Shown: positions 46,895 to 55,586 of the stretch, piece by piece
How the letters are laid out: each line of letters begins with the position of its first letter
Numbering within the stretch: position 1 is the first letter of the stretch
Source of the DNA: Opitutaceae bacterium EW11
GTDB lineage: Bacteria; Verrucomicrobiota; Verrucomicrobiia; Opitutales; Opitutaceae
Assembly (NCBI GenBank): GCA_003054665.1
Contig: QAYY01000003.1
Coordinates: 496,001 to 560,000 of the forward strand
Reading direction: 5' to 3'
DNA: 64,000 nucleotides
Program-made: the position numbers and the translations under genes
Notes under the pieces: model-generated
Databases searched by the model: none
Seen by the model: only the letters and a program-made list of their open reading frames with translations
What the model was told of the DNA's origin: nothing

Positions 46895-47577
46895 GTGAGC
46901 GCCGGTTCGGACACACTTTCGCTGCCTGAGCGCAGTGGGGAAAGTGCGTCAGCGGCAGGGAACAGATACTCGATGTTCCCAGGGATGTCCACGCGGCATT
47001 GCGAAAATAGGTGAGTTAAGTCGCGAATTTGCAGATGAATGCCGAAACGATGCAGTTTCATTCCGCGCAGCCCCAAGCTGGAGTCGGCGTGTTGCTGCGG
47101 ACCGGCGCCGTAGCCTCCGTCGCCGTTTTCGAGCGGGATCGTCAACCGCCTGGGCGGGTCAGCGGGGCCTGTCGGACGTCGCGATGTATTCGTTTTCGAC
47201 GGACATGAATGGTTCGGGGCCTTTCGCTTTCTACGAAGCCGCATTTGCGATCGGGTCCGATCTCTGGCTCGGGGGTACCGAAATCCGCGTTTCGCCGGGC
47301 CGAGGGCGGCGGAGGTATCCGGGAGAGCCGGCAAGCGAGCAAGGGTGAATCGGTCCACTTGGGAAAAGAACGCCCGGACGGGCCGCGAGCAGAGGGCGAG
47401 CATCGTGCCCTGCCGGTAAAGTCCCCGACATGCCCCCGCCGGCTGGTGGATTCCGAGGTTCGTGGAATCGCTTAAGAGACCTTATGCAAGGCAGATAGCT
47501 AGACCGTGGATGCGTGCTGCTCTTGTGTGCCGCTGGGCTTCATTTGGGCGCAAAACGACCGATGACTAGGGAAGAAC
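46895..47577. other. 683-bp intergenic region with possible kinase remnant
   Basis: No intact gene is recognised. It contains an inverted repeat GGGAACA-N9-TGTTCCC (46958-46980) near the GNAT start. On the minus strand, 47145-47023 translates to a stretch resembling a sensor-kinase ATPase domain (ENGDGGY, then GLRGMKLHRFG), possibly a decayed remnant. The rest shows only arginine-rich shadow frames. The promoter of the hybrid kinase should lie at the right end. Confidence 0.4.
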
Positions 47578-50500
47578 GTGTTTTATTTGCGCCCAATTTC
47601 CCGCTGCCTGCGACTGGCCGGCCTCGGACTAGCGGTAGCTTTGGCTCCGGGCGGGAGGACTGCGTTCGCGGCGGACGTCGAGGCTCCGGCGGCCCAGCCG
47701 GATGTGATCACCACGTTTTCGAGCTATTGGAAGGTGGGAAGCCGGGACGTGGTCCGGCCGATACACGTCGAGATGCTGGTCAGCTACTACGACCCGACGT
47801 GGGGGCACATCTGGGGCAGCATCGGCGACGAAGTGGGATACGTGCGCGGCGCGCGCGATCTGCCGATCCGGTCCGGAGACCGCGTTCGAATCGAGGGTTC
47901 CTGCCTCGCGCGCACAGGGATTCAGTCGGACCTGGTGAAGATCACGGCGCTGGAGCACGACGTGCGTATTCAAGCACTGGATGCCAACCGCCAGATCTCC
48001 GACTGGGGCCGCTTTCGCTCCCGCATCGTGACCTTCGACGCGATTTTCGACTGGCAGCGGCTCAACATGGAGGAAGAGCACCTCGAAGCGACGTTCGCGG
48101 CCCAGGGCTATCGCGTGCATGTGTACTCCTGGGAGAAATCGCCGAAGCTCCTGACTCTGGAGCAGGGGGATCGCGTGAGGCTCACCGGGGTCTACAACTC
48201 GAATATCGACGCGCGAACCGGAACGGTGGAAATCGACCTCTGGGTGTCCCGCGCGGAAAACATCGTCCGCCTGGGAGGGTCGGAGACGAACCCCGTTTTT
48301 GACCGCCCGCTGAACCCGATCTCGGACGTGATGAAGCTCTGGCTAGAACGCGTGTCGCTCGCCCACGTGGTGGGCACCGTGAGCGCTTACTCGCCGGGTC
48401 GTTCGATCACGTTGCGCGACGATTCAGGGGCGGTGATCGTGCAGTGCCCGCAGACCCTGCCCGTCCGGGTGGGCGATCGGGTGGAGGCGGTGGGGTACCC
48501 CTTTGCCGGAGGCGCCGAATGGCTCCTTCAGTTCGCCGCCGCCCGACTGGCTCCGAGCGGCCGTTTCCATGCGGTGTCACCGCAGAAGCCCGGTGGGCCT
48601 ATCCGCCTCGCGGATACCACGCTTTCGCTTTCCCCGAAGGAAGCCGCTCTCGAGCGGCCGGTTGAACTTCAGCTTCTGGTCGTCTGGTCGAATCCCAAGG
48701 CGGATTTCTTCTTCGGCGCCGACACGAGCGGTTCCATTCGCGTGCGACTGGGCCCGGGCGCGCTGGCCGCCGTCGGTCGAATGCCGCGTCCGGGGTCGCA
48801 GCTGCGCGTCGTCGGCGTCACCGCGATGGGCGATTTCACTCCCGAAGTGCGGGCGACGTATCTCGAGCAATGGGGAACGGCACTCCCGCCCGACCCGCGC
48901 AACCTCACGCTGACAGAGGCGCAAACCGGGGCGATGGAAGGCCGGATGGTTCAGATTCGCGGGCTGCTCCAAAGCGTGGAGCAGAAGGACGGCTGGACGA
49001 TCCTGAGCGTGGGCACGGATACCGGAATCTTTCATGCGAAGCTCGGCCACAACGCCTCGTTGGCCGGTCTGGTGGGATCGATCGTTTCCGTCCGCGGCGT
49101 ATGCAGCGCGATCACGAACGATCGGCGCCAGCTCACGAGCATCGAGGTACTGCTGGATGAGGATTCGGACGTACGGCTCGAGCAGGCGGCGCCGGTAAAC
49201 CCCTTCTCCGTTCCTCTCCAGGAAATCGGCGCGCTCCGACAGTTTCGCGCCAACTCGGACCAGAACCACTGGGTCCGTATCCAGGGACTCGTGACCCTGC
49301 AGCTTCCCGGCCGCCTGCTTTTCGTTCAGGATGGAGCCGACGGGCTCCTTCTCCTCGGCAAACAATCCAGTCGCGTCGTTCCAGGGGACTGGATCGAAGC
49401 GACCGGTCTTCCGGGCGTGGAGAGCGGCCGGGCCGTGTTGCGGGAGGTCGTGTACCGGAAGCTGGAGCACCGCCAGGAACCCGTTCCCGTCTACCTTTCC
49501 GAAGCCGCACGGGTCGACGAGGACCTGGACGGGCGTCTGGTGCAGACGGAAGGCGAGCTTGTGTCCTCTACGCTCGACGCGGACGGCGCGGCCCTCGTGA
49601 TCCGGCGTGGCTCATCCATCTTTTCGGCCCGGATCGCCGGTGCGCAGCCGCGGGAGGAGTGGAGCCGCTGGCTCCCGGGCTCGAGGCTGGGCCTCGCGGG
49701 CGTCTACGAGGTGCTGCGCGACGAGCGCCGCAACGCCCACGGGTTCCGCCTCCAACTGCGTTCGACGAAGGATGTTCGGGTTATCCAGGCTCGTTCGTGG
49801 TGGACGCCCGGCAGGGCGTTCGCGGTCACCGGCTGCCTCGTCGGGCTGATCGGCCTCGGGCTTGGCTGGGTCGGAGCGCTGCGCCGCCGCGTCAACCGGC
49901 AGACGGAGCAGATCCGCAAGCAGCTTCAGAAGGAAGCCAATCTCGAGGCGCACAACCGCGCGATGGTGGCGACCGCCACCGATTTCATCTTCACGGTGAA
50001 CTTCGCTGGGCATTTCACCTCATTCAACCCCGCCGGCGAGCACCTCCTCGGGTATAGCCGTGCCGAGGGAATGAAGATGAACCTCGCCCAGCTCCTGTCG
50101 CCCGTGGACGGCGATACGAAGGACCGCGTGCTTGCCGCTCTCGCCAAGGTCCGCGAGAAACCGGCCCAGTTTCAGGTCCGCCTCGTGAAGAAGGACGGCA
50201 CTCCGATCTGGGTCGAGATCAACGCCTGCAGCGTCGAGCGAGGCGGCGAGGCGCTCGGTGTGCTGGGCGTCGCCCGCGATATCGGCCCCCGCAAGCAGAT
50301 GGAGGAGGCGCTGACGAAGGCCCGCGACGCCGCTGAGGCCGCCACCCGGGCGAAGAGCGCCTTTCTCGCCAACATGAGCCACGAGATTCGAACTCCGATG
50401 AACGGAGTCATTGGCATGAGCAATTTGATGCTCGATACGCCGCTCAACCGTGAGCAGCGTGATCTCGCCGAAACGATTCGCAACAGTGCCGAATCGCTCA

Positions 50501-51480
50501 TGACCGTGCTCAACGACATCCTGGATTTCTCAAAGATCGAGGCAGGCAAGCTCAACTTCGACGCTCACGATTTCGACCTCCGTGAGATGCTCGGCGATAC
50601 GCTGAACCTCCTGCGGAATCGCGCCGTCGCGAAAGGTCTCGCGCTCGGTCTGGCGGTCGACACGTCGCTGCCCAGGCGCTTCCGGGGCGATGCGGGCCGC
50701 CTTCGCCAGGTCGTGCTCAACCTCGTCGGCAATGCCATCAAGTTCACCGAACGCGGCGGTATCACCGTAGCGGTTACGTCCAGGGGTGCCGGCAAGCGCG
50801 GGACCGTCCTGAGATTCGAGGTGCGCGACACCGGCTTGGGCATCTCTCCCGACGATTTGCAGCGGCTCTTCCAGCCGTTCAGCCAGGCGGATGCCTCCAC
50901 CACGCGCCGCTTCGGCGGCACCGGTCTGGGTCTCGCGATCAGCAAGCAGATCGTGGAGCTGATGCAGGGAACGATCGGCGTGGAGAGCCAGGTGGGCGCC
51001 GGCTCGACATTCTGGTTCACCTGCGACTTGGAGCGTCCGGAGGTGCCCGACCCGGAGGAGCCGGTTCGGCCGCCCGAGCCGGCGCCGGCACCCGCCGCGT
51101 CGACCGTTCCGGGCCGCCGCGTGCTGGTCGCCGAGGACAACGTGGTGAATCAAAAGCTGATTCTCATGCAGCTGAAGAAGCTGGGCCTGTCGGCCGACGT
51201 GGTGAACAACGGCCGCGAGGCGGTCGAGGCCGTCGTGAGAAAACCGTACGACGTGATCCTGATGGATTGCCAGATGCCGGAAATGGACGGCTACGAAGCG
51301 ACGGTCCAGATCCGCCGCGACCCGAAAAACGCCGGCATCCTCATCGTCGCGATGACGGCCAACGCCATGCAGGGCGATCGCGAAAAGTGCCTCGCGTCCG
51401 GCATGGACGAATACCTTTCAAAGCCCGCGCGACTCGAAGAGCTCCGCGTGGTCCTGGACAAGCAACTACAGCAGAACTAG
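47578..51480 (+). CDS. Large hybrid sensor histidine kinase/response regulator with OB-like sensor repeats
   Basis: Predicted 1300-residue inner-membrane protein. A signal-like N-terminus is followed by about 700 periplasmic residues that appear to be several OB-like beta-barrel repeats (similar turns such as RSGDRVRIEG, RVGDRVEAVGYP, VVPGDWIEATG), then one membrane span (746-770), a PAS domain (about 800-910), HisKA with FLANMSHEIRTPMNGVIGM (His935), an ATPase domain (DTGLGISPDD, GGTGLGLAIS) and a receiver with ILMDCQMPEMDG (Asp1230). The start is GTG at 47578 with GGAAG six bases upstream. It presumably relays an external signal to an unlinked HPt or regulator. Confidence 0.9.
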   Translation: MFYLRPISRCLRLAGLGLAVALAPGGRTAFAADVEAPAAQPDVITTFSSYWKVGSRDVVRPIHVEMLVSYYDPTWGHIWGSIGDEVGYVRGARDLPIRSGDRVRIEGSCLARTGIQSDLVKITALEHDVRIQALDANRQISDWGRFRSRIVTFDAIFDWQRLNMEEEHLEATFAAQGYRVHVYSWEKSPKLLTLEQGDRVRLTGVYNSNIDARTGTVEIDLWVSRAENIVRLGGSETNPVFDRPLNPISDVMKLWLERVSLAHVVGTVSAYSPGRSITLRDDSGAVIVQCPQTLPVRVGDRVEAVGYPFAGGAEWLLQFAAARLAPSGRFHAVSPQKPGGPIRLADTTLSLSPKEAALERPVELQLLVVWSNPKADFFFGADTSGSIRVRLGPGALAAVGRMPRPGSQLRVVGVTAMGDFTPEVRATYLEQWGTALPPDPRNLTLTEAQTGAMEGRMVQIRGLLQSVEQKDGWTILSVGTDTGIFHAKLGHNASLAGLVGSIVSVRGVCSAITNDRRQLTSIEVLLDEDSDVRLEQAAPVNPFSVPLQEIGALRQFRANSDQNHWVRIQGLVTLQLPGRLLFVQDGADGLLLLGKQSSRVVPGDWIEATGLPGVESGRAVLREVVYRKLEHRQEPVPVYLSEAARVDEDLDGRLVQTEGELVSSTLDADGAALVIRRGSSIFSARIAGAQPREEWSRWLPGSRLGLAGVYEVLRDERRNAHGFRLQLRSTKDVRVIQARSWWTPGRAFAVTGCLVGLIGLGLGWVGALRRRVNRQTEQIRKQLQKEANLEAHNRAMVATATDFIFTVNFAGHFTSFNPAGEHLLGYSRAEGMKMNLAQLLSPVDGDTKDRVLAALAKVREKPAQFQVRLVKKDGTPIWVEINACSVERGGEALGVLGVARDIGPRKQMEEALTKARDAAEAATRAKSAFLANMSHEIRTPMNGVIGMSNLMLDTPLNREQRDLAETIRNSAESLMTVLNDILDFSKIEAGKLNFDAHDFDLREMLGDTLNLLRNRAVAKGLALGLAVDTSLPRRFRGDAGRLRQVVLNLVGNAIKFTERGGITVAVTSRGAGKRGTVLRFEVRDTGLGISPDDLQRLFQPFSQADASTTRRFGGTGLGLAISKQIVELMQGTIGVESQVGAGSTFWFTCDLERPEVPDPEEPVRPPEPAPAPAASTVPGRRVLVAEDNVVNQKLILMQLKKLGLSADVVNNGREAVEAVVRKPYDVILMDCQMPEMDGYEATVQIRRDPKNAGILIVAMTANAMQGDREKCLASGMDEYLSKPARLEELRVVLDKQLQQN

Positions 51481-51565
51481 CCGCCCGTGGGCGCGCGGGA
51501 GGGCGCGGCCGCTGTCCGCGCCTCGGCACCGGAATCCGATGCCGGTGGAATGCGCCTCCCTGGGA

Positions 51566-51582
51566 GCGGGCGTCCCGCCCGC
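51566..51582. repeat. GC hairpin, likely dispersed intergenic palindrome
   Basis: GCGGGC (51566-51571) and GCCCGC (51577-51582) flank GTCCC, followed shortly by CCTTTT. It lies in the 264-bp gap after the hybrid kinase, which has several further GC inverted repeats and no gene. It may terminate the kinase transcript weakly or be one copy of a genome-wide repeat. Confidence 0.4.
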
Positions 51583-51744
51583 AGCCTTTTCGACCGCGGG
51601 CCAGCGGCGCGGGGGCCCACATCGAACCAGACGTGGGCGCCTCGCCGCTGTTATTGCTTTCGAGGCCGTGGATTCTCAAATCGCCGTCGGTCGTGACTGA
51701 CGCCGCACGTCTGTTAGCGTCCTCGGTTTCGCCCGGCCTTCTCC

Positions 51745-53148
51745 ATGCCACAAAACCTTCATTCGATTCCGCGTCTCGTCGTCGCCGGCACCGCCTCCGG
51801 TGTCGGGAAAACCACGGTCACCTCCGGGCTGATCGCGGCGCTTCGACGCCGAGGGCTCGTCGTGCAGCCGTTCAAGTGCGGGCCGGACTATATCGATCCC
51901 TCGTATCATACCCGCGCCGCCGGTCGTCCCTGCCGGAACCTGGACTCCTGGATGCTCGACGACCAAGGGGTGAGGGAGACCTTCGTCCGCGGCTGCGAGG
52001 GCGCGGACATCGCGATCGTGGAAGGCGTGATGGGGCTTTTCGACGGCTGCGACTACCTCGACGAACGCGCGTCGGCGGCGCAGATCGCAAAACTTCTCGG
52101 CGCCCCCGTGCTGCTGGTCGCGGAGATATCCGGGGCGGCCCGGAGCGCCGCCGCGCTCGTGTCCGGCTTCGTTTCGTTCGACCCGGGTGTGCGGATAGCC
52201 GGGGTCGTGTTGAACCTCGCGGGCTCGGAGTCCCACGCGCGAGGCTGTGCCTCGGCAATTCAACGCCACGGAGGACCGCCGATGGTGGGGTGGCTGCCGA
52301 GGCAGAAACCACTCTCGATTCCCGAACGGCACCTCGGCTTGGTGGGCGCCGGCGAACAGGGCGGACACCCGGAGCTGATCGATCATCTCGCGACCGCCGT
52401 CGAGCAACGGTTCGATCTCGACGCCGTGATCCAACTTGCCCGAGGCGCGGACCCGATGGAATCGATCACGGCGGCGACGCCGGCGAGCGCCGCAGGTGAA
52501 CGGCCTCTGCTCGCGGTGGCTCGCGACGAGGCGTTCTGCTTTTATTACCCGGAAAACCTGGACCTGCTCGAGGCCGCGGGGGCGCGAATCGCCTGGTTCA
52601 GCCCGGTGCAAGGGGACCGTCTGCCGGCGGGCGCGGCCGGCGTGTATTTGGGCGGTGGTTACCCGGAACTCCATGCTCCGGCGTTGGCGGCGAACGACGG
52701 ATTGTGGAACGATTTGCGGGCGCTCCACCGGCGCGGCGCCCCGATTCTGGCCGAGTGCGGAGGCTTTATGGCGCTCGCCGAGGCACTGATCGACCAGGAG
52801 GGGCAGCGCTGGCCGATGGCCGGACTGGTTCCCGGCGTCACTCGAATGCGCCGCGATCTCGTGGCTTTGGGATATCGACACGCCACGGCGCTGGGTTCGA
52901 ACCTCCTTGCCGAAGCCGGCGAGACCCTGCGTGGCCACGAATTTCATTATTCGAGCTGGGAAACATCGGTTTCCGAGGAGACTGGAGCGGCTTGGCGAAT
53001 TCGAGGCTTGCGCCCGGACGACCCAGGCCAGCTCGCCGGATTCACGAAGAACGGCCTTCTGGCGAGTTACCTCCACCTGCACCTCGGGCAACGCCCCGAT
53101 CTCGCGCCGCGGTTTGTGTCCGCGCTGGCCCGCTCGGGTTCGATGTAG
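51745..53148 (+). CDS. cbiA: Cobyrinate a,c-diamide synthase
   Basis: Predicted 467-residue cytoplasmic enzyme that uses ATP and glutamine to amidate the a and c side chains of cobyrinate (CbiA/CobB) during corrinoid synthesis. The N-terminal ATPase has a P-loop GTASGVGKTTVTSGL and the signature FKCGPDYIDPSYH; the C-terminal glutamine amidotransferase domain shows GGGYPELHAPAL, the nucleophile in AECGGFMAL and HEFHYSSWE. No other cob/cbi genes are adjacent and no cobalamin riboswitch is seen upstream. Its presence shows that the organism makes or remodels corrinoids, in line with the corrinoid methyltransferase genes at 35366-39830. Confidence 0.93.
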   Translation: MPQNLHSIPRLVVAGTASGVGKTTVTSGLIAALRRRGLVVQPFKCGPDYIDPSYHTRAAGRPCRNLDSWMLDDQGVRETFVRGCEGADIAIVEGVMGLFDGCDYLDERASAAQIAKLLGAPVLLVAEISGAARSAAALVSGFVSFDPGVRIAGVVLNLAGSESHARGCASAIQRHGGPPMVGWLPRQKPLSIPERHLGLVGAGEQGGHPELIDHLATAVEQRFDLDAVIQLARGADPMESITAATPASAAGERPLLAVARDEAFCFYYPENLDLLEAAGARIAWFSPVQGDRLPAGAAGVYLGGGYPELHAPALAANDGLWNDLRALHRRGAPILAECGGFMALAEALIDQEGQRWPMAGLVPGVTRMRRDLVALGYRHATALGSNLLAEAGETLRGHEFHYSSWETSVSEETGAAWRIRGLRPDDPGQLAGFTKNGLLASYLHLHLGQRPDLAPRFVSALARSGSM

Positions 53149-53182
53149 TCCAGGGTGCCCGCACAAGGCCTGTTGCGACGTC

Positions 53183-53270
53183 GCTCAGCGCGGCGAGAGC
53201 ACGGCGCCGTCCAACGTGGATACAGCGGAATTCCGGAGTGCGCTCCGCTGGGCGCTGAGCTTCGAGGTTT
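53183..53270 (+). terminator. Structured region with nested inverted repeats after cbiA
   Basis: GCTCAGCGC (53183-53191) and GCGCTGAGC (53252-53260) are exact complements; inside them AGCGGA (53224-53229) pairs with TCCGCT (53244-53249). Downstream lies GGTTTTTCTT. The T tract favours termination of cbiA, but the long loop is unusual. Confidence 0.4.
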
Positions 53271-53273
53271 TTC

Positions 53274-54083
53274 TTAACCCGCCTTGGCCATCAACCGATC
53301 GCTGTTTTCCAGGCGGCCGAGCAGGCGAAGCAGCCCGTCGAGAATCGTCAGCGGGTGGGGCGGGCAACCGGGGATGTAGAGGTCGACTGGCACGACCGAG
53401 CCGGCGCCGTTGAGGATTTCGGGATGGCCGATGAAAGGTCCGCCGGAGATGGCGCAAGCGCCGACTGCGATCACGATCTTCGGGGCGGGCACTGCGTCCC
53501 AGGCCTTTTTCAGCGCGAGCTCCATGTTGCGCGAGACGGTGCCGGTGACGAGCAGGCCGTCGGCGTGGCGCGGAGAAGCGACGTACGAGATTCCGAAGCG
53601 GCTCAGGTCCCAACCGATCGTGCCGAGCACGTTGACGTCGGCTTCGCAGGCTCCGCAGCCGCCGGCGCTCACTTGGCGCAGCCGCAGGGAACGGCCAAAC
53701 AGCTTGCGCAGCTTCTCGTCGAGCGCCGCGGCGAGCCGAAGCTCCTCCTGCCCGGGAGCGCCGAGGAGCAGGTCCTCGCGTTTGCGCACGGCCATGCGGT
53801 GATCGTTGGTCTGCTGGATCGCGCCGGGTTCGCAGGCTTCGACACACGCTTTGCAGAAGAGACAGCGCCCGAGATCGAGCTGGATGGGGCCCCCGGGAAT
53901 GCGTCCGATCGCCTGCGTCGGGCACGCCGGAATGCAGTCGCTGCAGCCGCCGGCGCACTTCGAGGCGTCGACCCGGAGCGCGCCGCCATGGCGATCGGGC
54001 AGAGGGGGCGGAGCGGCGTGCGGATACGCCATGGTTTCGCAGCCGCGCTTCAGCCGATGGGTGAGAGTATCGAGAACGAACAT
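53274..54083 (-). CDS. Ehr complex small subunit fused to a 2[4Fe-4S] ferredoxin domain (HycG/NuoB-like)
   Basis: Predicted 269-residue peripheral subunit on the cytoplasmic face of the membrane complex. Residues 35-95 are a ferredoxin domain with Cys43/47/50/54 and Cys74/77/80/84, two [4Fe-4S] sites as in HycF/HyfH; the first has one extra residue (C-x3-C). Residues 130-245 are NuoB/HycG-like with Cys143, Cys146, Cys210 and Cys240 (GGCGAC, GACAISGG, IPGCPP), ligands of the N2-type proximal cluster. The fusion puts the whole electron wire on one polypeptide. It is the last gene of the operon, 21 bp after the large-subunit gene. A separate electron-input subunit is not seen. Confidence 0.9.
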   Translation of the reverse strand: MFVLDTLTHRLKRGCETMAYPHAAPPPLPDRHGGALRVDASKCAGGCSDCIPACPTQAIGRIPGGPIQLDLGRCLFCKACVEACEPGAIQQTNDHRMAVRKREDLLLGAPGQEELRLAAALDEKLRKLFGRSLRLRQVSAGGCGACEADVNVLGTIGWDLSRFGISYVASPRHADGLLVTGTVSRNMELALKKAWDAVPAPKIVIAVGACAISGGPFIGHPEILNGAGSVVPVDLYIPGCPPHPLTILDGLLRLLGRLENSDRLMAKAG

Positions 54084-54104
54084 ACGGGACGGTCGGAACG
54101 GCGA

Positions 54105-55586
54105 TCAGAGATCGTGGCCGCAGTACGACAGGTTGAAGCTCTTGTTGCAGATCGGGAAATCGGATACCGCCGTCCCGCGGAGCGCCAGCGCGAGGCCGGT
54201 CCAGTTGTGGAAGGACGGATCGGTGATCTTGTAGCGGCGGAACTTGCCCGCGGAGTCGGTCAGCGCGACGTGGCAGACCTCGCCGCGCCAGCCTTCCACG
54301 AGCGCGACAGCGAGGGCGTCGGGCGTGGCCGGCGGGAGTTCTGAGAAGATTTCCCCCTCGGGCGGCGCGAGCAGCTGCTCCTTGAGGAACTGCCCGGAGC
54401 GCTGAATCTCCAGCGAACGGACACGGGCGCGGGCGAAAACGTCGCCGCCCGGCCAGACCGCCACGGGCACCTGGCCGAAACGATGCCAGCCGGTGGGATG
54501 GTCGAAGCGAACGTCGCGGACGAGGCCGCAGGCGCGCGCCGCGACGCCGACGAGGCCGATCTCCGCGCCCTGACTGGCGTGGACCGTGCCGACGTTTTCA
54601 AAACGTCCGCGGACCGAGGCGGCGTCCCAGAACCAAGTCGCGGCCTGCTCCACATCCTTGAGCGCGGCGGCGAGCTTTTCGAAGAGGCGCGAGGAGCGGT
54701 CCGGATCGAGATCGTAGCCGCAGCCGCCCGGGCGGACGATGCCGCGGCTGAAGCGGTTGCCGCAGATGATGGCGGTGAGATTCAGGAAATCGCCGCGAAT
54801 CTTGCCGCACGCCGACATGGTGGGCAGAAATGCCACGTCCCCGGCGAGCGCGCCGATGTCGCCGGTGTGATTGGCGAGACGTTCAAGCTCGAGTGCAACG
54901 GCGCGGAGCCATTGGGCGCGGAGCGGCGCTTCGGTGCCGGCCAGCGCCTCGAGCACGGTGGCATAGGCGGTGGCGTGTCCCATCGTGGTATCGCCCGCGA
55001 CCGTCTCCATCTGGAACATCGTGGTGCGGTGCGGCCCACCGGGCAGCGCCCGCTCGGCGCCGCGGTGCTGATAGCCAAGGGCGATTTCGAGGTGCAGCAC
55101 CTCCTCGCCGGCGCACTGGAAGCGGAAATGGCCGGGCTCGATCACGCCGGCATGGATCGGACCGACCGCGACTTCGTGGACCTCGCGTCCATCGACGCGG
55201 AAAAACTCGCCGTTGGCGGGGGCGTCTCCGGCGATCCGGCGGACCGGCTTCAGCCAGGGATGGCCTTCCGGAACGATGCCGTGCTGTTCCCACAATTCGC
55301 GTTCGAAGAGATGGGCCTGCGGATGGGTGAGCGTCAGCGCCGGGTAACCGCCGCGGATCGGTGCGCTGCGCGCGGCGGCGAGGGTGTTGTCGGCGTCGAA
55401 GCCGACGATCGAGACCAGGCGTACGGCATCGCCGTCCGGCACGCCGAACCACGAGCAAAGGCGTCCGCCGCGGTCGAGTTCGGAACGCGTGGCCTGGAGA
55501 AACTCGGCAAGCGAGCTTTCCGGCACTTCCGACCAGGGAAGGCACGTGCCGTTGGCGAGCAGAGCGAAGGCAGTCGAGGTGCTCAT
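54105..55586 (-). CDS. Ehr complex large subunit (HycE/HyfG-like) without NiFe ligands
   Basis: Predicted 493-residue subunit. Residues 1-115 resemble the NuoC-like N-terminus and the rest the NiFe-hydrogenase/NuoD fold: EVHEVAVGPIHAGVIEPGHFRF, EIALGYQHRGAE and the closing SDFPICNKSFNLSYCGHDL. In true hydrogenases the first metal motif has C-x2-C; here it is ETVAGDT (194-200). The second, DPCxxC, is DPSFHNW near 456. With all four cysteines missing a NiFe centre cannot form, so the site may bind another small molecule or only couple electron transfer to ion pumping. The start at 55586 overlaps the preceding gene by 4 bp. Confidence 0.9.
   Translation of the reverse strand: MSTSTAFALLANGTCLPWSEVPESSLAEFLQATRSELDRGGRLCSWFGVPDGDAVRLVSIVGFDADNTLAAARSAPIRGGYPALTLTHPQAHLFERELWEQHGIVPEGHPWLKPVRRIAGDAPANGEFFRVDGREVHEVAVGPIHAGVIEPGHFRFQCAGEEVLHLEIALGYQHRGAERALPGGPHRTTMFQMETVAGDTTMGHATAYATVLEALAGTEAPLRAQWLRAVALELERLANHTGDIGALAGDVAFLPTMSACGKIRGDFLNLTAIICGNRFSRGIVRPGGCGYDLDPDRSSRLFEKLAAALKDVEQAATWFWDAASVRGRFENVGTVHASQGAEIGLVGVAARACGLVRDVRFDHPTGWHRFGQVPVAVWPGGDVFARARVRSLEIQRSGQFLKEQLLAPPEGEIFSELPPATPDALAVALVEGWRGEVCHVALTDSAGKFRRYKITDPSFHNWTGLALALRGTAVSDFPICNKSFNLSYCGHDL

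Noticed and set aside
47209-47475. 88-codon open frame before the hybrid kinase
   Set aside because: Composition is arginine- and glycine-rich like a shadow, no ribosome site and no recognisable domain.
51481-51744. Cobalamin riboswitch before cbiA
   Set aside because: The region is a series of GC palindromes; no B12-box sequence is found.
54105-55586. Annotation as a functional NiFe hydrogenase or formate hydrogenlyase large subunit
   Set aside because: All four metal-binding cysteines are missing and no hyp maturation or fdhF genes are nearby.
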